Made by a program: the position numbers and the translations under genes. 64,000 nucleotides of DNA, from positions 620,001 to 684,000 of the forward strand of contig NZ_CP006764.1 in the NCBI RefSeq assembly GCF_000767055.1, in the 5' to 3' direction. This document shows, piece after piece, positions 27,323 through 35,191 of this stretch; position 1 is the first letter of the stretch, and every line of letters begins with the position of its first letter. The stretch comes from Corynebacterium doosanense CAU 212 = DSM 45436. GTDB lineage: Bacteria > Actinomycetota > Actinomycetes > Mycobacteriales > Mycobacteriaceae. The notes beneath the pieces were generated by a model, which was not told where the DNA came from, searched no databases, and worked only from the letters and a program-made list of their open reading frames with translations.

Positions 27323-28558
27323 CTAGAACTTGGTGAAGCGCTTGACCAGCATGTTCTCCAGATCCTTCCAGCTGTTCGCCTTATCGGTGAACGGCTTCGA
27401 CGGCACGTAGCCGGAGGAACCCGAGCCGCCGAGCATGTAGGAGAGGTAGTCCTGGAAACGCGGGTTGGCCAGCAGGTAGGAATTGAGCGAATCGTCGTTG
27501 GCCCAGTCCGCCGCGTCCGCCATGAGTTCGTAGGCGCGGTTCATCTGCACCTTGTCCACGGCCTCGGGCCCGGTAGCGATGTCGTCGGCCAGGCCGGCGA
27601 AGGAGTAGGCGTTGTCCTCATGGACCGAGACCTCCAGCTCACCGGCGGTCGCGCTGGTCTTGATGTCCTCCCAGGTGGACAGGCCGGCGAGGTCGTGCTC
27701 GTCGTTCTCCAGGATCCAGCGGCTCAGCTGCTTGGCCGTGGGGAACGTGAAGATGTCCCCGTAGCGCCCCAGGAACACGGGATCCTTACCCAGGTAGGTG
27801 CGCAGGGTGTACACACTCTTGCCCTGCAGGGAGATTTTCACGGGATCGATGCCGGCCTGCGCCCACACGGAGGTGTCGTAGGGATCCGCCCGGTCCATTT
27901 CCGTCTGGCGACGCTCCTCGGCCTCCCGGCGGGCGGCCTCCGCGCTGGCCGCGGCGCCCGAGATCCGTGACTGCGCCTCGGCGCGCCGGTCCTCGGTGAA
28001 ATCCGTCTCCACCACACGGACGACACCGTCGACGGAATCGAGGACCTTGGCCCAGCCGGAGAGCACGGCGCGGCCGATGGCGGTCCACTCGATCAGGCCC
28101 TCCGGGCCACTGAAGTGTTCCGAACCGAGCTGGGCTCCGCGGAGCACCGAATGGGAGGCGAAGAAGATCGAGGCCTCCTCGGCGGTGCCCACGTTCGCCA
28201 GCGCCTCGGTGATCTCGAAGACCCCGGCGGCGGTGGAGACGTTCTCGTAGGAGGCCCGACCGGCCAGCGCGTCGGGCAGGCCGACGAGGTCGTAGTGGTC
28301 CTTCTTGCCGGGCACGACACGGTCGTCCGGGCGGGCGGAGAAGGCTGCCCAGTGCGGGTGGTCGACGAGATCGTGACGGTCGTTTGTCTCGATGTAGAGC
28401 AGCAGGTCCTCCGTGGTGGGGAAGGCGAGAATGTTGTCCCGGTCCCCGAGGAAGGCCTGCCACTCGGATCCCCGCTCCGTCCAGGTGGGCGCCCACAGGG
28501 TGTAGACGTCGCCGGACTTCAGGGAGAGTTGGACAGGCACGATGGTGCGGTTGTTCAT
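27323..28558 (-). CDS. Conserved hypothetical protein with an internal domain duplication
   Basis: A 411-residue soluble protein of unknown function, with no signal peptide or membrane helix. It holds two copies of one domain. The first copy, near residues 12-75, has SLKSGDVYTLW, FLGDRDNILAFPTTEDLLLY and NDRHDLVDHPHW. The second, near 235-305, has SLQGKSVYTLR, FLGRYGDIFTFPTAKQLSRW and NDEHDLAGLSTW. Between them is an Ala/Glu/Arg-rich helical linker (about 190-220). The start ATG is preceded by TAGACT ending seven bases upstream (leaderless). It lies 21 bp after the NlpC/P60 gene on the same strand but with its own promoter, and is convergent with the adenosine-deaminase-like gene. Confidence 0.75.
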   Translation of the reverse strand: MNNRTIVPVQLSLKSGDVYTLWAPTWTERGSEWQAFLGDRDNILAFPTTEDLLLYIETNDRHDLVDHPHWAAFSARPDDRVVPGKKDHYDLVGLPDALAGRASYENVSTAAGVFEITEALANVGTAEEASIFFASHSVLRGAQLGSEHFSGPEGLIEWTAIGRAVLSGWAKVLDSVDGVVRVVETDFTEDRRAEAQSRISGAAASAEAARREAEERRQTEMDRADPYDTSVWAQAGIDPVKISLQGKSVYTLRTYLGKDPVFLGRYGDIFTFPTAKQLSRWILENDEHDLAGLSTWEDIKTSATAGELEVSVHEDNAYSFAGLADDIATGPEAVDKVQMNRAYELMADAADWANDDSLNSYLLANPRFQDYLSYMLGGSGSSGYVPSKPFTDKANSWKDLENMLVKRFTKF

Positions 28559-28579
28559 GGCCGGAAGTCTAGAGGACAA

Positions 28580-29458
28580 CTACCCGGTCGGTCGCCAGAA
28601 GCCCTGGAAACCCATCCCGATATTGGAGGTGCGCACCGGGTTGGTCTGCACCGGATCGCCAGCCTCCACCATCATCCCGTTGCCGGTGTACATGGCCACG
28701 TGACCGTCCCACACGGCCAGGTCCCCGGGCTGTAACTCCTCGGCGCTCACCTGCCGGCCGATGTCCTGCTCCTGGGCGAGGCGGGGCAATTCCACCCCAG
28801 CCTGCCGGTACGCCCACTGCGTCAGACCGGAGCAGTCGTACCCGCCGTTTCCCGTCCCGCCCCAGGCATAGGGGGTGCCCACCTGGCTGAGCGCGGCATC
28901 GGCCGCCGCCTGCCCCGCCGCCGAGCCACCGGTCGGGGTGGAGGGTGCCGGCGTGGGCGGGTGCCCGGCACCGGTGACCGACTGCAGTTCGGGAACCGTG
29001 CGCAGGCGGGGTTCCTCGGCATCGCTCACCCGGTCCAGCCCGGCGACCACGGGCTGCAGTTCTAGTTCGAGCTGGCGCAGGCGGGACTGCGCGCTGCCCA
29101 CGGCCTCGGTGGCGAGCAGGGTCAGCTCGGCGTGCGCCGCGGCGTTGCCGGCCAGGCTGGGAGTGAGCAAGCCCGCCGCGACGGGGATCGCCCGCCGCAC
29201 TAGGCCGACGCCGATGGCAATGAGGTCGCGCGCGGCGGCCTCGATCAGGGGACCGGCCCGGGAGACGAGCTCGGTCACCGTGTCCCGCTCCCGGCCATGG
29301 AGCTCGAGTGCGGAGAGCAGCCCAGTGGCGTCCGCGCTCATGTCGGCCGCGAGCGGTCCCACCGCGGCGAGATCGGGCAGCGCCGGGATCGACGGCGCGG
29401 GCAGGCGGGGTGGTTCGAGGGCGGACAGGGTGTGCAGCGCGTCGACGACCTGTTTCAC
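28580..29458 (-). CDS. NlpC/P60 peptidoglycan endopeptidase with helical N-terminal domain
   Basis: A 292-residue protein. The C-terminal NlpC/P60 domain (about residues 185-292) has TPYAWGGTGNGGYDCSG with catalytic C209 and GHVAMYTG with catalytic H253. This family cleaves D-Glu-mDAP bonds in peptidoglycan. The first 150 residues are Leu/Ala-rich and predicted helical, followed by a Pro/Thr linker. There is no Sec or Tat signal peptide, so export by the usual route is not evident. Its GTG start overlaps the stop of a 99-codon helical protein by 4 bp. That coupling and helical build recall type VII secretion substrates, but no WxG or clear YxxxD/E signal is seen, so this is inference. Confidence 0.85.
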   Translation of the reverse strand: MKQVVDALHTLSALEPPRLPAPSIPALPDLAAVGPLAADMSADATGLLSALELHGRERDTVTELVSRAGPLIEAAARDLIAIGVGLVRRAIPVAAGLLTPSLAGNAAAHAELTLLATEAVGSAQSRLRQLELELQPVVAGLDRVSDAEEPRLRTVPELQSVTGAGHPPTPAPSTPTGGSAAGQAAADAALSQVGTPYAWGGTGNGGYDCSGLTQWAYRQAGVELPRLAQEQDIGRQVSAEELQPGDLAVWDGHVAMYTGNGMMVEAGDPVQTNPVRTSNIGMGFQGFWRPTG

Positions 29459-29754
29459 AGCGTCGCCCCAAACGTCCCGCCCAGCGAGGAATCAGTGCTG
29501 CGGACATTGCCGATGAAGGTCTCGGCGTCGGTGGAGAGGGCGTCGAGATGCGAGGCGAAGATCCGCGAGCGTCGCTGCAGTGCCCCCAACGCCGAGCCGA
29601 GGGAGGAAGTCACTGCGGCAGTCGGGCCGGGGAGAGCGGGCAGGGAATAGGCCGGCAGGGGAGTGAGGGTGGCGGCGGAGCGGAGGTCCCGGGCCAGCGC
29701 GCGGGTGCGTTCGGTGTCGATGTCGAGGTCGTGGTCGTGGTCAAGCATGCTCAT
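29455..29754 (-). CDS. Small helical protein coupled to the NlpC/P60 hydrolase
   Basis: A 99-residue protein beginning with an acidic/His stretch (LDHDHDLDIDTERTR), then mainly Ala/Leu/Ser helices broken by a Pro-rich turn (LTPLPAYSLPALPGP), ending in SLGGTFGATL. It has no signal peptide, membrane helix or cysteine. Size and composition resemble WXG100-like or ESX-associated helical partners, but the WxG motif is absent. Its stop overlaps the start of the NlpC/P60 gene by 4 bp, so the two are made together. An alternative ATG two codons in (29748) is possible. No family recognised. Confidence 0.65.
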   Translation of the reverse strand: MSMLDHDHDLDIDTERTRALARDLRSAATLTPLPAYSLPALPGPTAAVTSSLGSALGALQRRSRIFASHLDALSTDAETFIGNVRSTDSSLGGTFGATL

Positions 29755-29821
29755 GGTCTCTTAGACCCTCCCCCTGCGGGAATGGTTCCCGGCCATCCAC
29801 CCGTGGCCTAGCATGGAGGCC

Positions 29822-30457
29822 ATGGACATCACCGTGGTCGATCACCCGCTCGCAGCCTCCCGCCTCACCCTCCTGCGCGACGCACGCAGCGAGAACGCGG
29901 CCTTCCGCTCCGCGCTCTCGGACTTGGCCATGATGCTGGTGTACGAGGCGAGCCGCGACCTGGCGGTGGAGAAGTTCCCGCTGGCGACGCCCGTGGCACA
30001 GACGGAGGGCACCCGCCTGGAGCAGCCGCCGATCATCGTTCCGGTGATCCGCGCCGGGCTGGGCATGATCGATCCTGCCCTGGCCATGATCCGCGACGCC
30101 CAGGTGGGTTTCATCGGTCTTGCCCGGGATGAGCAGACCCACGAGCCCGTGCCCTACCTTGAGGCGCTGCCGCAGGACCTCACCGACCAGCCGGTCTTCG
30201 TCGTCGACCCCATGCTGGCCACGGGCGGTTCGCTGCTGCACGCCGTCCGGTTGCTCGCCGAACGCGGCGCCACGGACATCACCGCCGTGTGTGTCGTCTC
30301 CGCCCAGCCGGGCGTGGACGCGCTCGCCAACTCCGGCCTGCCGGTGCGCCTGGTCACCGCCGCCATCGATCCCGAGCTCAACGACGACGCGTACATCGTC
30401 CCCGGGCTGGGCGACGCCGGCGACCGGCTCTACGGACCGCGCAACATCGACCTGTGA
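29822..30457 (+). CDS. upp: Uracil phosphoribosyltransferase
   Basis: Pyrimidine salvage enzyme converting uracil and PRPP to UMP (211 aa). Seen: the N-terminal [34 protein letters not shown], the PRPP-binding [17 protein letters not shown] (about residues 122-138), and the C-terminal uracil-binding [16 protein letters not shown] start at ATG 29822, giving [16 protein letters not shown] hexamer ends seven bases upstream, so the mRNA is probably leaderless; an ATG three codons earlier would fall too close to the hexamer. Confidence 0.96.
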   Translation: MDITVVDHPLAASRLTLLRDARSENAAFRSALSDLAMMLVYEASRDLAVEKFPLATPVAQTEGTRLEQPPIIVPVIRAGLGMIDPALAMIRDAQVGFIGLARDEQTHEPVPYLEALPQDLTDQPVFVVDPMLATGGSLLHAVRLLAERGATDITAVCVVSAQPGVDALANSGLPVRLVTAAIDPELNDDAYIVPGLGDAGDRLYGPRNIDL

Positions 30458-30530
30458 GAACCCTGCGCCAGACCTGGTGAGCCCCTAGACTCGGGGGCAC
30501 AGGTCGGGTGGTTGTCGGGGGGACGTTCAC

Positions 30531-30935
30531 ATGGCGGGGCAATGGGCACACTGGGGGAGTTACGGCCACACCATGGCCAGACGGCTGCGCGCGGTCCGGA
30601 CGGCACGGGGGATGAGCCAGACCCGGCTCGCCGAGCTCGCGGGAGTCTCGCGCAACGTCATCTCCAACCTGGAGAGGAATGAGAACGCGGGGCGCAAACC
30701 CTCCGATCCGCAGTTGTCCACGGTGTACCGCCTGGCGCAGGCGCTGGCCGTCCCGCCCGCTGCGCTGCTGCCCGGTGTGGGGGAGCGGATCCTCCACGTG
30801 TGCCCGCCGGAGGAGTTGCCGGTGGCGATGCGCTGGCCAGCGGACCCGGCGGATCTCCGACGGTTCTCACCACGGCATCTCGCCCTGGCCGAGCCGGGCG
30901 ACGAGCCCGAGTTCGTGGTCCCCGGGGGCGATTAA
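30531..30935 (+). CDS. Xre-family HTH transcriptional regulator
   Basis: A 134-residue protein with an HTH_3 domain at about residues 14-70: ARRLRAVRTARGMSQTRLAE is followed by LAGVSRNVISNLERNE, with the recognition helix near SRNVISNLE. The C-terminal half is Pro-rich (PPEELPVAMRWPADPADLRR) and unassigned. It begins with ATG after GGGGGGA at seven bases; TAGACT (30487-30492) is a candidate -10. The target is unknown. It precedes the M20 amidohydrolase by 100 bp on the same strand. Confidence 0.8.
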   Translation: MAGQWAHWGSYGHTMARRLRAVRTARGMSQTRLAELAGVSRNVISNLERNENAGRKPSDPQLSTVYRLAQALAVPPAALLPGVGERILHVCPPEELPVAMRWPADPADLRRFSPRHLALAEPGDEPEFVVPGGD

Positions 30936-31035
30936 CGAACCGCTTGGTCTAGTTGTAGACTTCTGCGGAGAGTCTCCCCGGACCGCGCGTGCCTTCCCGG
31001 CAGGCGCAGAAGCGATAGGACGAAAGGACCACGCC

Positions 31036-32202
31036 ATGTCTGTCACCGCCCAGGTTGAGGCATGGATGCGCGCCCACCGCGACGAGGTCCTCGGCTGGCG
31101 TCGCCACATTCACGCCCACCCCGAGCTGTCCAACCAGGAGCACCAGACCACGGAGTTCCTCGCCACCGTTCTGCGTGCCCACGGGTTTGAGCCCGTGCTC
31201 TTCCCGGGCACCGGCCTCATGGTGGACATCGGGCCGAACGACACAGAACGGGTGGCCTTCCGCGCCGATATCGACGCCCTCCCGTTGCCGGAGTCCACGG
31301 GGCTGGAGTTCTCCTCACTCAACGACGGCATCTCCCACGCCTGCGGGCACGACGTGCACACGACCGTCGTCCTGGCCCTGGCCTGCGCGCTGGCCGACGT
31401 GGAGCTGGAGTACGGCGTGCGCATGATCTTCCAGCCGGCCGAGGAGGTCATGGACGGCGGCGCCGAGGAGGTCATCCGCTGCGGCGTGCTAAACGGCGTG
31501 CACTCCATCTTCGCCCTGCACGTCGAGCCGAAGCTGCGGGTTGGTCGTATCGGCATCCGCGCCGGGGCGATCACCTCGGCCTCCGACGTCATCGACATCG
31601 TGGTCCACGGCCCCGGCGGGCACACCTCCCGCCCGCACCTCTCCGCGGACGTCATCTACGGGCTCGGCGCGCTGGCGACGCAGCTGCCCGCGCTGCTCTC
31701 GCGCCGGGTGGATCCGCGCACGGGCACGGTGCTGGTGTTCGGCCAGATTGAGTCCGGCATCGCCCCCAACGCCATGCCTGACACCGGCCGGCTCCGCGGC
31801 ACGTTGCGCACCGCGGACATTCACACGTGGCGGACGATGGAGCCGCTGTTGTCCGAGCTCATCGGTCAGGTGCTCGCGCCGACCGGTTGCAGCCACACAC
31901 TCGAGTACACGCGGGGTGTTCCCCCGGTGCTCAACGACGACGTGGCCACTGCGCTGTTCGCCGCCGCCGGCAAACGCATGGACCCGCAGTCCATCGTCGA
32001 GTCGCCGCAGTCCTCGGGTGGCGAGGACTTCTCGTGGTACCTCGAGCACGTGCCCGGGTCGATGGCCCGGCTGGGTTGCTGGTCGGGCGAGGGGGACAGG
32101 CACGACCTCCACCAGGGAGATCTTCTCGTGGATGAGGGTGCCATCACAGTCGGGGTGTCGGTGTTCGCTGCGCTTCTCGACGAGTATTCCGCCGCTCCCT
32201 GA
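31036..32202 (+). CDS. M20-family amidohydrolase (N-acyl amino acid hydrolase type)
   Basis: A 388-residue zinc-dependent amidohydrolase of the M20D group (hippurate/IAA-amino acid hydrolase-like). Metal and catalytic motifs in order: RRHIHAHPELSNQEHQT, FRADIDALPLPEST, ISHACGHDVHT (metal ligands), IFQPAEEVMDGG (Glu pair), the dimerisation segment GPGGHTSRPH, and SSGGEDFSWYLEHVPG. These enzymes remove acyl groups from amino acids or peptides; the natural substrate is not predictable here. ATG 31036 has AAAGGA at eight bases. The promoter is probably TAGACT at 30956-30961, within an inverted GTCTA-N4-TAGAC. Confidence 0.88.
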   Translation: MSVTAQVEAWMRAHRDEVLGWRRHIHAHPELSNQEHQTTEFLATVLRAHGFEPVLFPGTGLMVDIGPNDTERVAFRADIDALPLPESTGLEFSSLNDGISHACGHDVHTTVVLALACALADVELEYGVRMIFQPAEEVMDGGAEEVIRCGVLNGVHSIFALHVEPKLRVGRIGIRAGAITSASDVIDIVVHGPGGHTSRPHLSADVIYGLGALATQLPALLSRRVDPRTGTVLVFGQIESGIAPNAMPDTGRLRGTLRTADIHTWRTMEPLLSELIGQVLAPTGCSHTLEYTRGVPPVLNDDVATALFAAAGKRMDPQSIVESPQSSGGEDFSWYLEHVPGSMARLGCWSGEGDRHDLHQGDLLVDEGAITVGVSVFAALLDEYSAAP

Positions 32203-32230
32203 CTGCGCGCACAGCCCCCGTGGACTGTAG

Positions 32231-32252
32231 AGTCAGTTTTGCGTAACTGACT
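32231..32252. promoter_or_regulatory. Perfect inverted repeat in the lpdA leader
   Basis: AGTCAGTT-TTGCGT-AACTGACT, eight-base arms and a six-base spacer, lies 28 bases upstream of the lpdA GTG. It directly follows a possible -10 TAGAGT (32228-32233). It could be an operator at the transcription start or a leader hairpin before the ribosome site GGAGGA. Confidence 0.55.
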
Positions 32253-32280
32253 TATAGGCATCAACGGAGGAATCGACGTA

Positions 32281-33687
32281 GTGAAGAAGCGAGTTGTCAT
32301 CATCGGCGGTGGTCCGGGCGGCTACGAGGCTGCCCTGGTCGGATACGCGCAGGGCGCGGATGTCACGATCGTCGAAGACAAGGGGATGGGCGGAAACTCC
32401 GTCCTGCTAGACTGCGTCCCCTCGAAATCCTTCATTGCCGGCTCCAACATTAAGACCGACCTCCGTCGTGCCGACGAGATGGGCCTCAACGACGCGCTCG
32501 CCGAGGCGAAGCTGTCGCTGACCGCGCTCAATGCCCGTGTCACCGAGCTCGCGCAGAACCAGTCCGCGGACATCCAGGCGCAGATGAAGCGCGTCGGGGT
32601 GCGCGTGGTGACCGGCCGCGCCTACTTCGCCGAGGAGCAGTCGACCACGACACTGCACCGCGTCGCCGTGGATCTCGCGGACGGTGACACGGAGGTCATC
32701 GAGGCGGACATCGTGCTCATCGCCACCGGGTCCCACCCGCGTGTGCTCCCCTCCGCCAAGCCGGACGGCGACCGCATCCTCAACTGGCAGCAGATCTACT
32801 CCCTCAAAGAGATGCCGTCCCACCTCGTCGTGGTCGGCTCCGGTGTCACGGGTGCGGAGTTCGTCTCCGCCTTCGCCGAGCTGGGCACCAAGGTCACCAT
32901 GGTCGCCTCCCGCGACCGCATCCTTCCCCACGACGACGCGGATGCCGCTGACACCCTGGAGAAGGTGCTCAGTGAGCGCGGCGTGCTCCTGGAGAAGGAC
33001 GCGCGAGTGGAGTCGGTGGAGAACACCGGCGAAGGTGTCATCGTGCGCACGCAGGACGGCCGCGAGATCACCGGCTCGCACTGCCTGATGTCCATCGGCG
33101 CGATCCCCAACACCGAGGGCCTGGGCCTGGAGAACCTCGGGGTGGAGGTGACCGAGTCCGGCCACATCCACGTCGACCGGGTCTCACGCACCAACATCTC
33201 TGAGATCTACGCCGCCGGCGACTGCTCCGACCTCATGCCGCTGGCGTCCGTCGCTGCGATGCAGGGACGCATCGCCATGAACCACGCCCTCGGCGACAGC
33301 GTCCAGCCGCTGCGCCTGAAGACCGCCTCCCAGGCCGTGTTCACCCGCCCGGAGATCGCCACCGTCGGCGTCAGCGAGCGCGAGATCTCTGATCAGGGGG
33401 CCGGCACCCGCACCATCATGCTGCCGCTGACCTCGAACCCGCGCGCGAAGATGCGCTCCCTGCGCCACGGTTTTGTCAAACTCTTCGCCTCCGAGTACTC
33501 GGGCCGCATTCTCGGTGGCGTCATCGTCGCCCCCACCGCCTCCGAGCTCATCCTCCCGGTCACCCTGGCCGTGGCCAAGGGTCTCACCGTGGAGGACCTG
33601 GCGAACACCTTCTCGGTCTACCCGTCGCTGTCGGGCTCGATCACCGAGGCGGCACGTCGCCTGGTCAAGCACGAGCACCTGGATTAA
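32281..33687 (+). CDS. lpdA: NAD(P)H-quinone dehydrogenase LpdA (flavoprotein disulfide reductase family)
   Basis: A 468-residue FAD protein with the lipoamide-dehydrogenase fold: FAD-binding VVIIGGGPGGYEAAL at the N-terminus, NAD-binding VVVGSGVTGAEFVS near residue 182, and IYAAGDCSD near residue 310. It is not a true disulfide reductase. The CxxxxC redox pair is reduced to one cysteine (GGNSVLLDCVPSK: S40, C45), and the C-terminal catalytic HPTxSE reads YPSLSG. This matches the M. tuberculosis LpdA (Rv3303c) type, which reduces quinones with NAD(P)H. The GTG start has GGAGGA nine bases upstream. Convergent with prpR. Confidence 0.88.
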   Translation: MKKRVVIIGGGPGGYEAALVGYAQGADVTIVEDKGMGGNSVLLDCVPSKSFIAGSNIKTDLRRADEMGLNDALAEAKLSLTALNARVTELAQNQSADIQAQMKRVGVRVVTGRAYFAEEQSTTTLHRVAVDLADGDTEVIEADIVLIATGSHPRVLPSAKPDGDRILNWQQIYSLKEMPSHLVVVGSGVTGAEFVSAFAELGTKVTMVASRDRILPHDDADAADTLEKVLSERGVLLEKDARVESVENTGEGVIVRTQDGREITGSHCLMSIGAIPNTEGLGLENLGVEVTESGHIHVDRVSRTNISEIYAAGDCSDLMPLASVAAMQGRIAMNHALGDSVQPLRLKTASQAVFTRPEIATVGVSEREISDQGAGTRTIMLPLTSNPRAKMRSLRHGFVKLFASEYSGRILGGVIVAPTASELILPVTLAVAKGLTVEDLANTFSVYPSLSGSITEAARRLVKHEHLD

Positions 33688-33692
33688 TTGAG

Positions 33693-35015
33693 CTAGCTCC
33701 CCGTCACGTACGGGGCCTCGTGGGAGACGTTGAAGTCGACCCCGATCCCGTGGCCCGTGGCGGGGAAGGCCCGCTGCGGGCAGGACGTGCGGGGGCACGC
33801 CGTGCAGCCGGGCCCGATCGGCGTGGCCGCCTGGGAGGTCAGTTCCAGGCCGTCGGAGTAGATCAGCCGGTGAGCCTGGTCCAGGTCACAGCCCAGAGCC
33901 ACGGCAAACTCCTTGCGCGGGCGGCCGAAGCCGCTCGTCGCGCCCGAGACGTAGCGCGCCACCCACAGGTAATGGTGCCCGTCGGGCATGGCCGCCACCT
34001 GCCGGGTGATGCGTGAGGGGGTCTCGAACGCCCGGTGCAGCACCCACAAGGGACAAGATCCGCCGCGGCGGGAGAAGTGGAACCGGGTGGCGGACTGCCG
34101 CTTGGAGATGTTGCCCGCGCGGTCTGTGCGGATGAAGAACAGCGGAACCCCGCGTGAGCCCGGCCGCTGGAGCGTGGACAGCCGGTGGCAGGTCGACTCG
34201 AAGCTGGTGCCGAAGCGCTCGGCGACCAGGTCGATGTCGTAGCGCACCTGCTCGGCGTAGTCGAGAAACTCGGTGTAGGGCATGGTCACCGCGCCGGCGA
34301 AGTACTGGGCGAGGCCCAGCGCAGCGAGATCGCGGGAACCGTCGTCGGGAAGCATGGCGGAGAGTTCCCCCAGCAGGTCCCGGTGGCGTGTCAGCGCGTA
34401 CTGCAGGGCGAGCTGGAAACACTGCTGGGCCTCCGTGAGCCCGGTGCGCAGCGTGAGTTCCCGGTTGAGGTGGTCGAAGTGGCGGCGCGGGCCGTCGGTG
34501 GGGCCGTGGAAACGCACGGTGACGCCGAACTTCTCGTCGAAGAGGGCGGCGAGGCGGCTGACCCGGAACTGCTGGCGCCCCAGGGAGCCGGCCAGCTCCT
34601 CGGCCGCTGTGTCGAGTTCGTGGATGTAGTTGCGGGCGTCGAAGAAGTAGTCGCGCACCCGCTCGTAGGGGTTGAGGCCGTCTCCGGTGGTTTCCCGCGT
34701 ACGGGTGAGCAGGTCGTCGACAAGCGTGGGGTAGCGGGCCGCGAGGTCGGCGAGCTCCGTGCCCGGTACCAGGGGGAACGCCTCGGCGAGTTCGGCGACC
34801 GTGGCGGCCTCGCGGTCGCCGGAGAAGAACGACGTGTCCACGTCGAACGTGCCGGTCAGAGAGAGCAGCACCGCGACGGTGAGCGGGCGCTGGTCGTTCT
34901 CGAGCTGGTTGAGGTAACTCGTGGACATGCCCAGGCGCGCGGCCATGTCGGTCTGGGTGAGCTCGTGCTGTCTGCGTAGGGTGCGGATCTTTGCCCCCGC
35001 AAAGTGTTTGGTCAT
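33693..35015 (-). CDS. prpR: Xre/PrpR-type regulator of the methylcitrate cycle
   Basis: A 440-residue regulator of the RamB/PrpR family. An N-terminal Xre HTH (residues about 8-62: IRTLRRQHELTQTDMAARLG, MSTSYLNQLENDQRPL) is followed by an IrrE-like middle region and a C-terminal domain with paired cysteines (GPGCTACPRTSCPQRAF), as in the mycobacterial Fe-S-containing PrpR. In C. glutamicum the divergent PrpR activates prpD2B2C2 with 2-methylcitrate as co-activator; the same gene order here supports that role. RamB, the acetate regulator, is the main alternative. I start at ATG 35015, which has GAGG four bases upstream. Confidence 0.9.
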   Translation of the reverse strand: MTKHFAGAKIRTLRRQHELTQTDMAARLGMSTSYLNQLENDQRPLTVAVLLSLTGTFDVDTSFFSGDREAATVAELAEAFPLVPGTELADLAARYPTLVDDLLTRTRETTGDGLNPYERVRDYFFDARNYIHELDTAAEELAGSLGRQQFRVSRLAALFDEKFGVTVRFHGPTDGPRRHFDHLNRELTLRTGLTEAQQCFQLALQYALTRHRDLLGELSAMLPDDGSRDLAALGLAQYFAGAVTMPYTEFLDYAEQVRYDIDLVAERFGTSFESTCHRLSTLQRPGSRGVPLFFIRTDRAGNISKRQSATRFHFSRRGGSCPLWVLHRAFETPSRITRQVAAMPDGHHYLWVARYVSGATSGFGRPRKEFAVALGCDLDQAHRLIYSDGLELTSQAATPIGPGCTACPRTSCPQRAFPATGHGIGVDFNVSHEAPYVTGS

Positions 35016-35078
35016 GGACCTCGCCCCCCTCTGAAAGCGCCTGTGTGCAGTGATTTCCACAGGTTTCACCGAACCCGC

Positions 35079-35142
35079 AAGTTACGTTCACAAACTTACA
35101 CCACGTGAGGGTGTCGAATCACACAACCAAAGCTCCTAGGGT
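35079..35142. promoter_or_regulatory. prpR-prpD2 divergent regulatory region
   Basis: The 176 bp between the start codons hold AAGTT-N9-AACTT (35079-35097), a candidate activator site, upstream of a -10-like TAGGGT (35137-35142) for prpD2. The prpD2 leader is then about 45 bases. Just inside prpR, minus-strand ACACTTTGCGG resembles the ACTTTGC core reported for RamB/PrpR-type regulators. Exact binding sites cannot be fixed by eye. Confidence 0.45.
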
Positions 35143-35191
35143 TGGGGGTCACAACCGGAAAAACCCCGAATCTGTCTCTGAGGGAGAAGTC

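Noticed and set aside
35103..35123. A GlxR (CRP-type) site in front of prpD2
   Set aside because: CGTGA and TCACA are present but separated by ten bases instead of six, so the required TGTGA-N6-TCACA geometry is not met.
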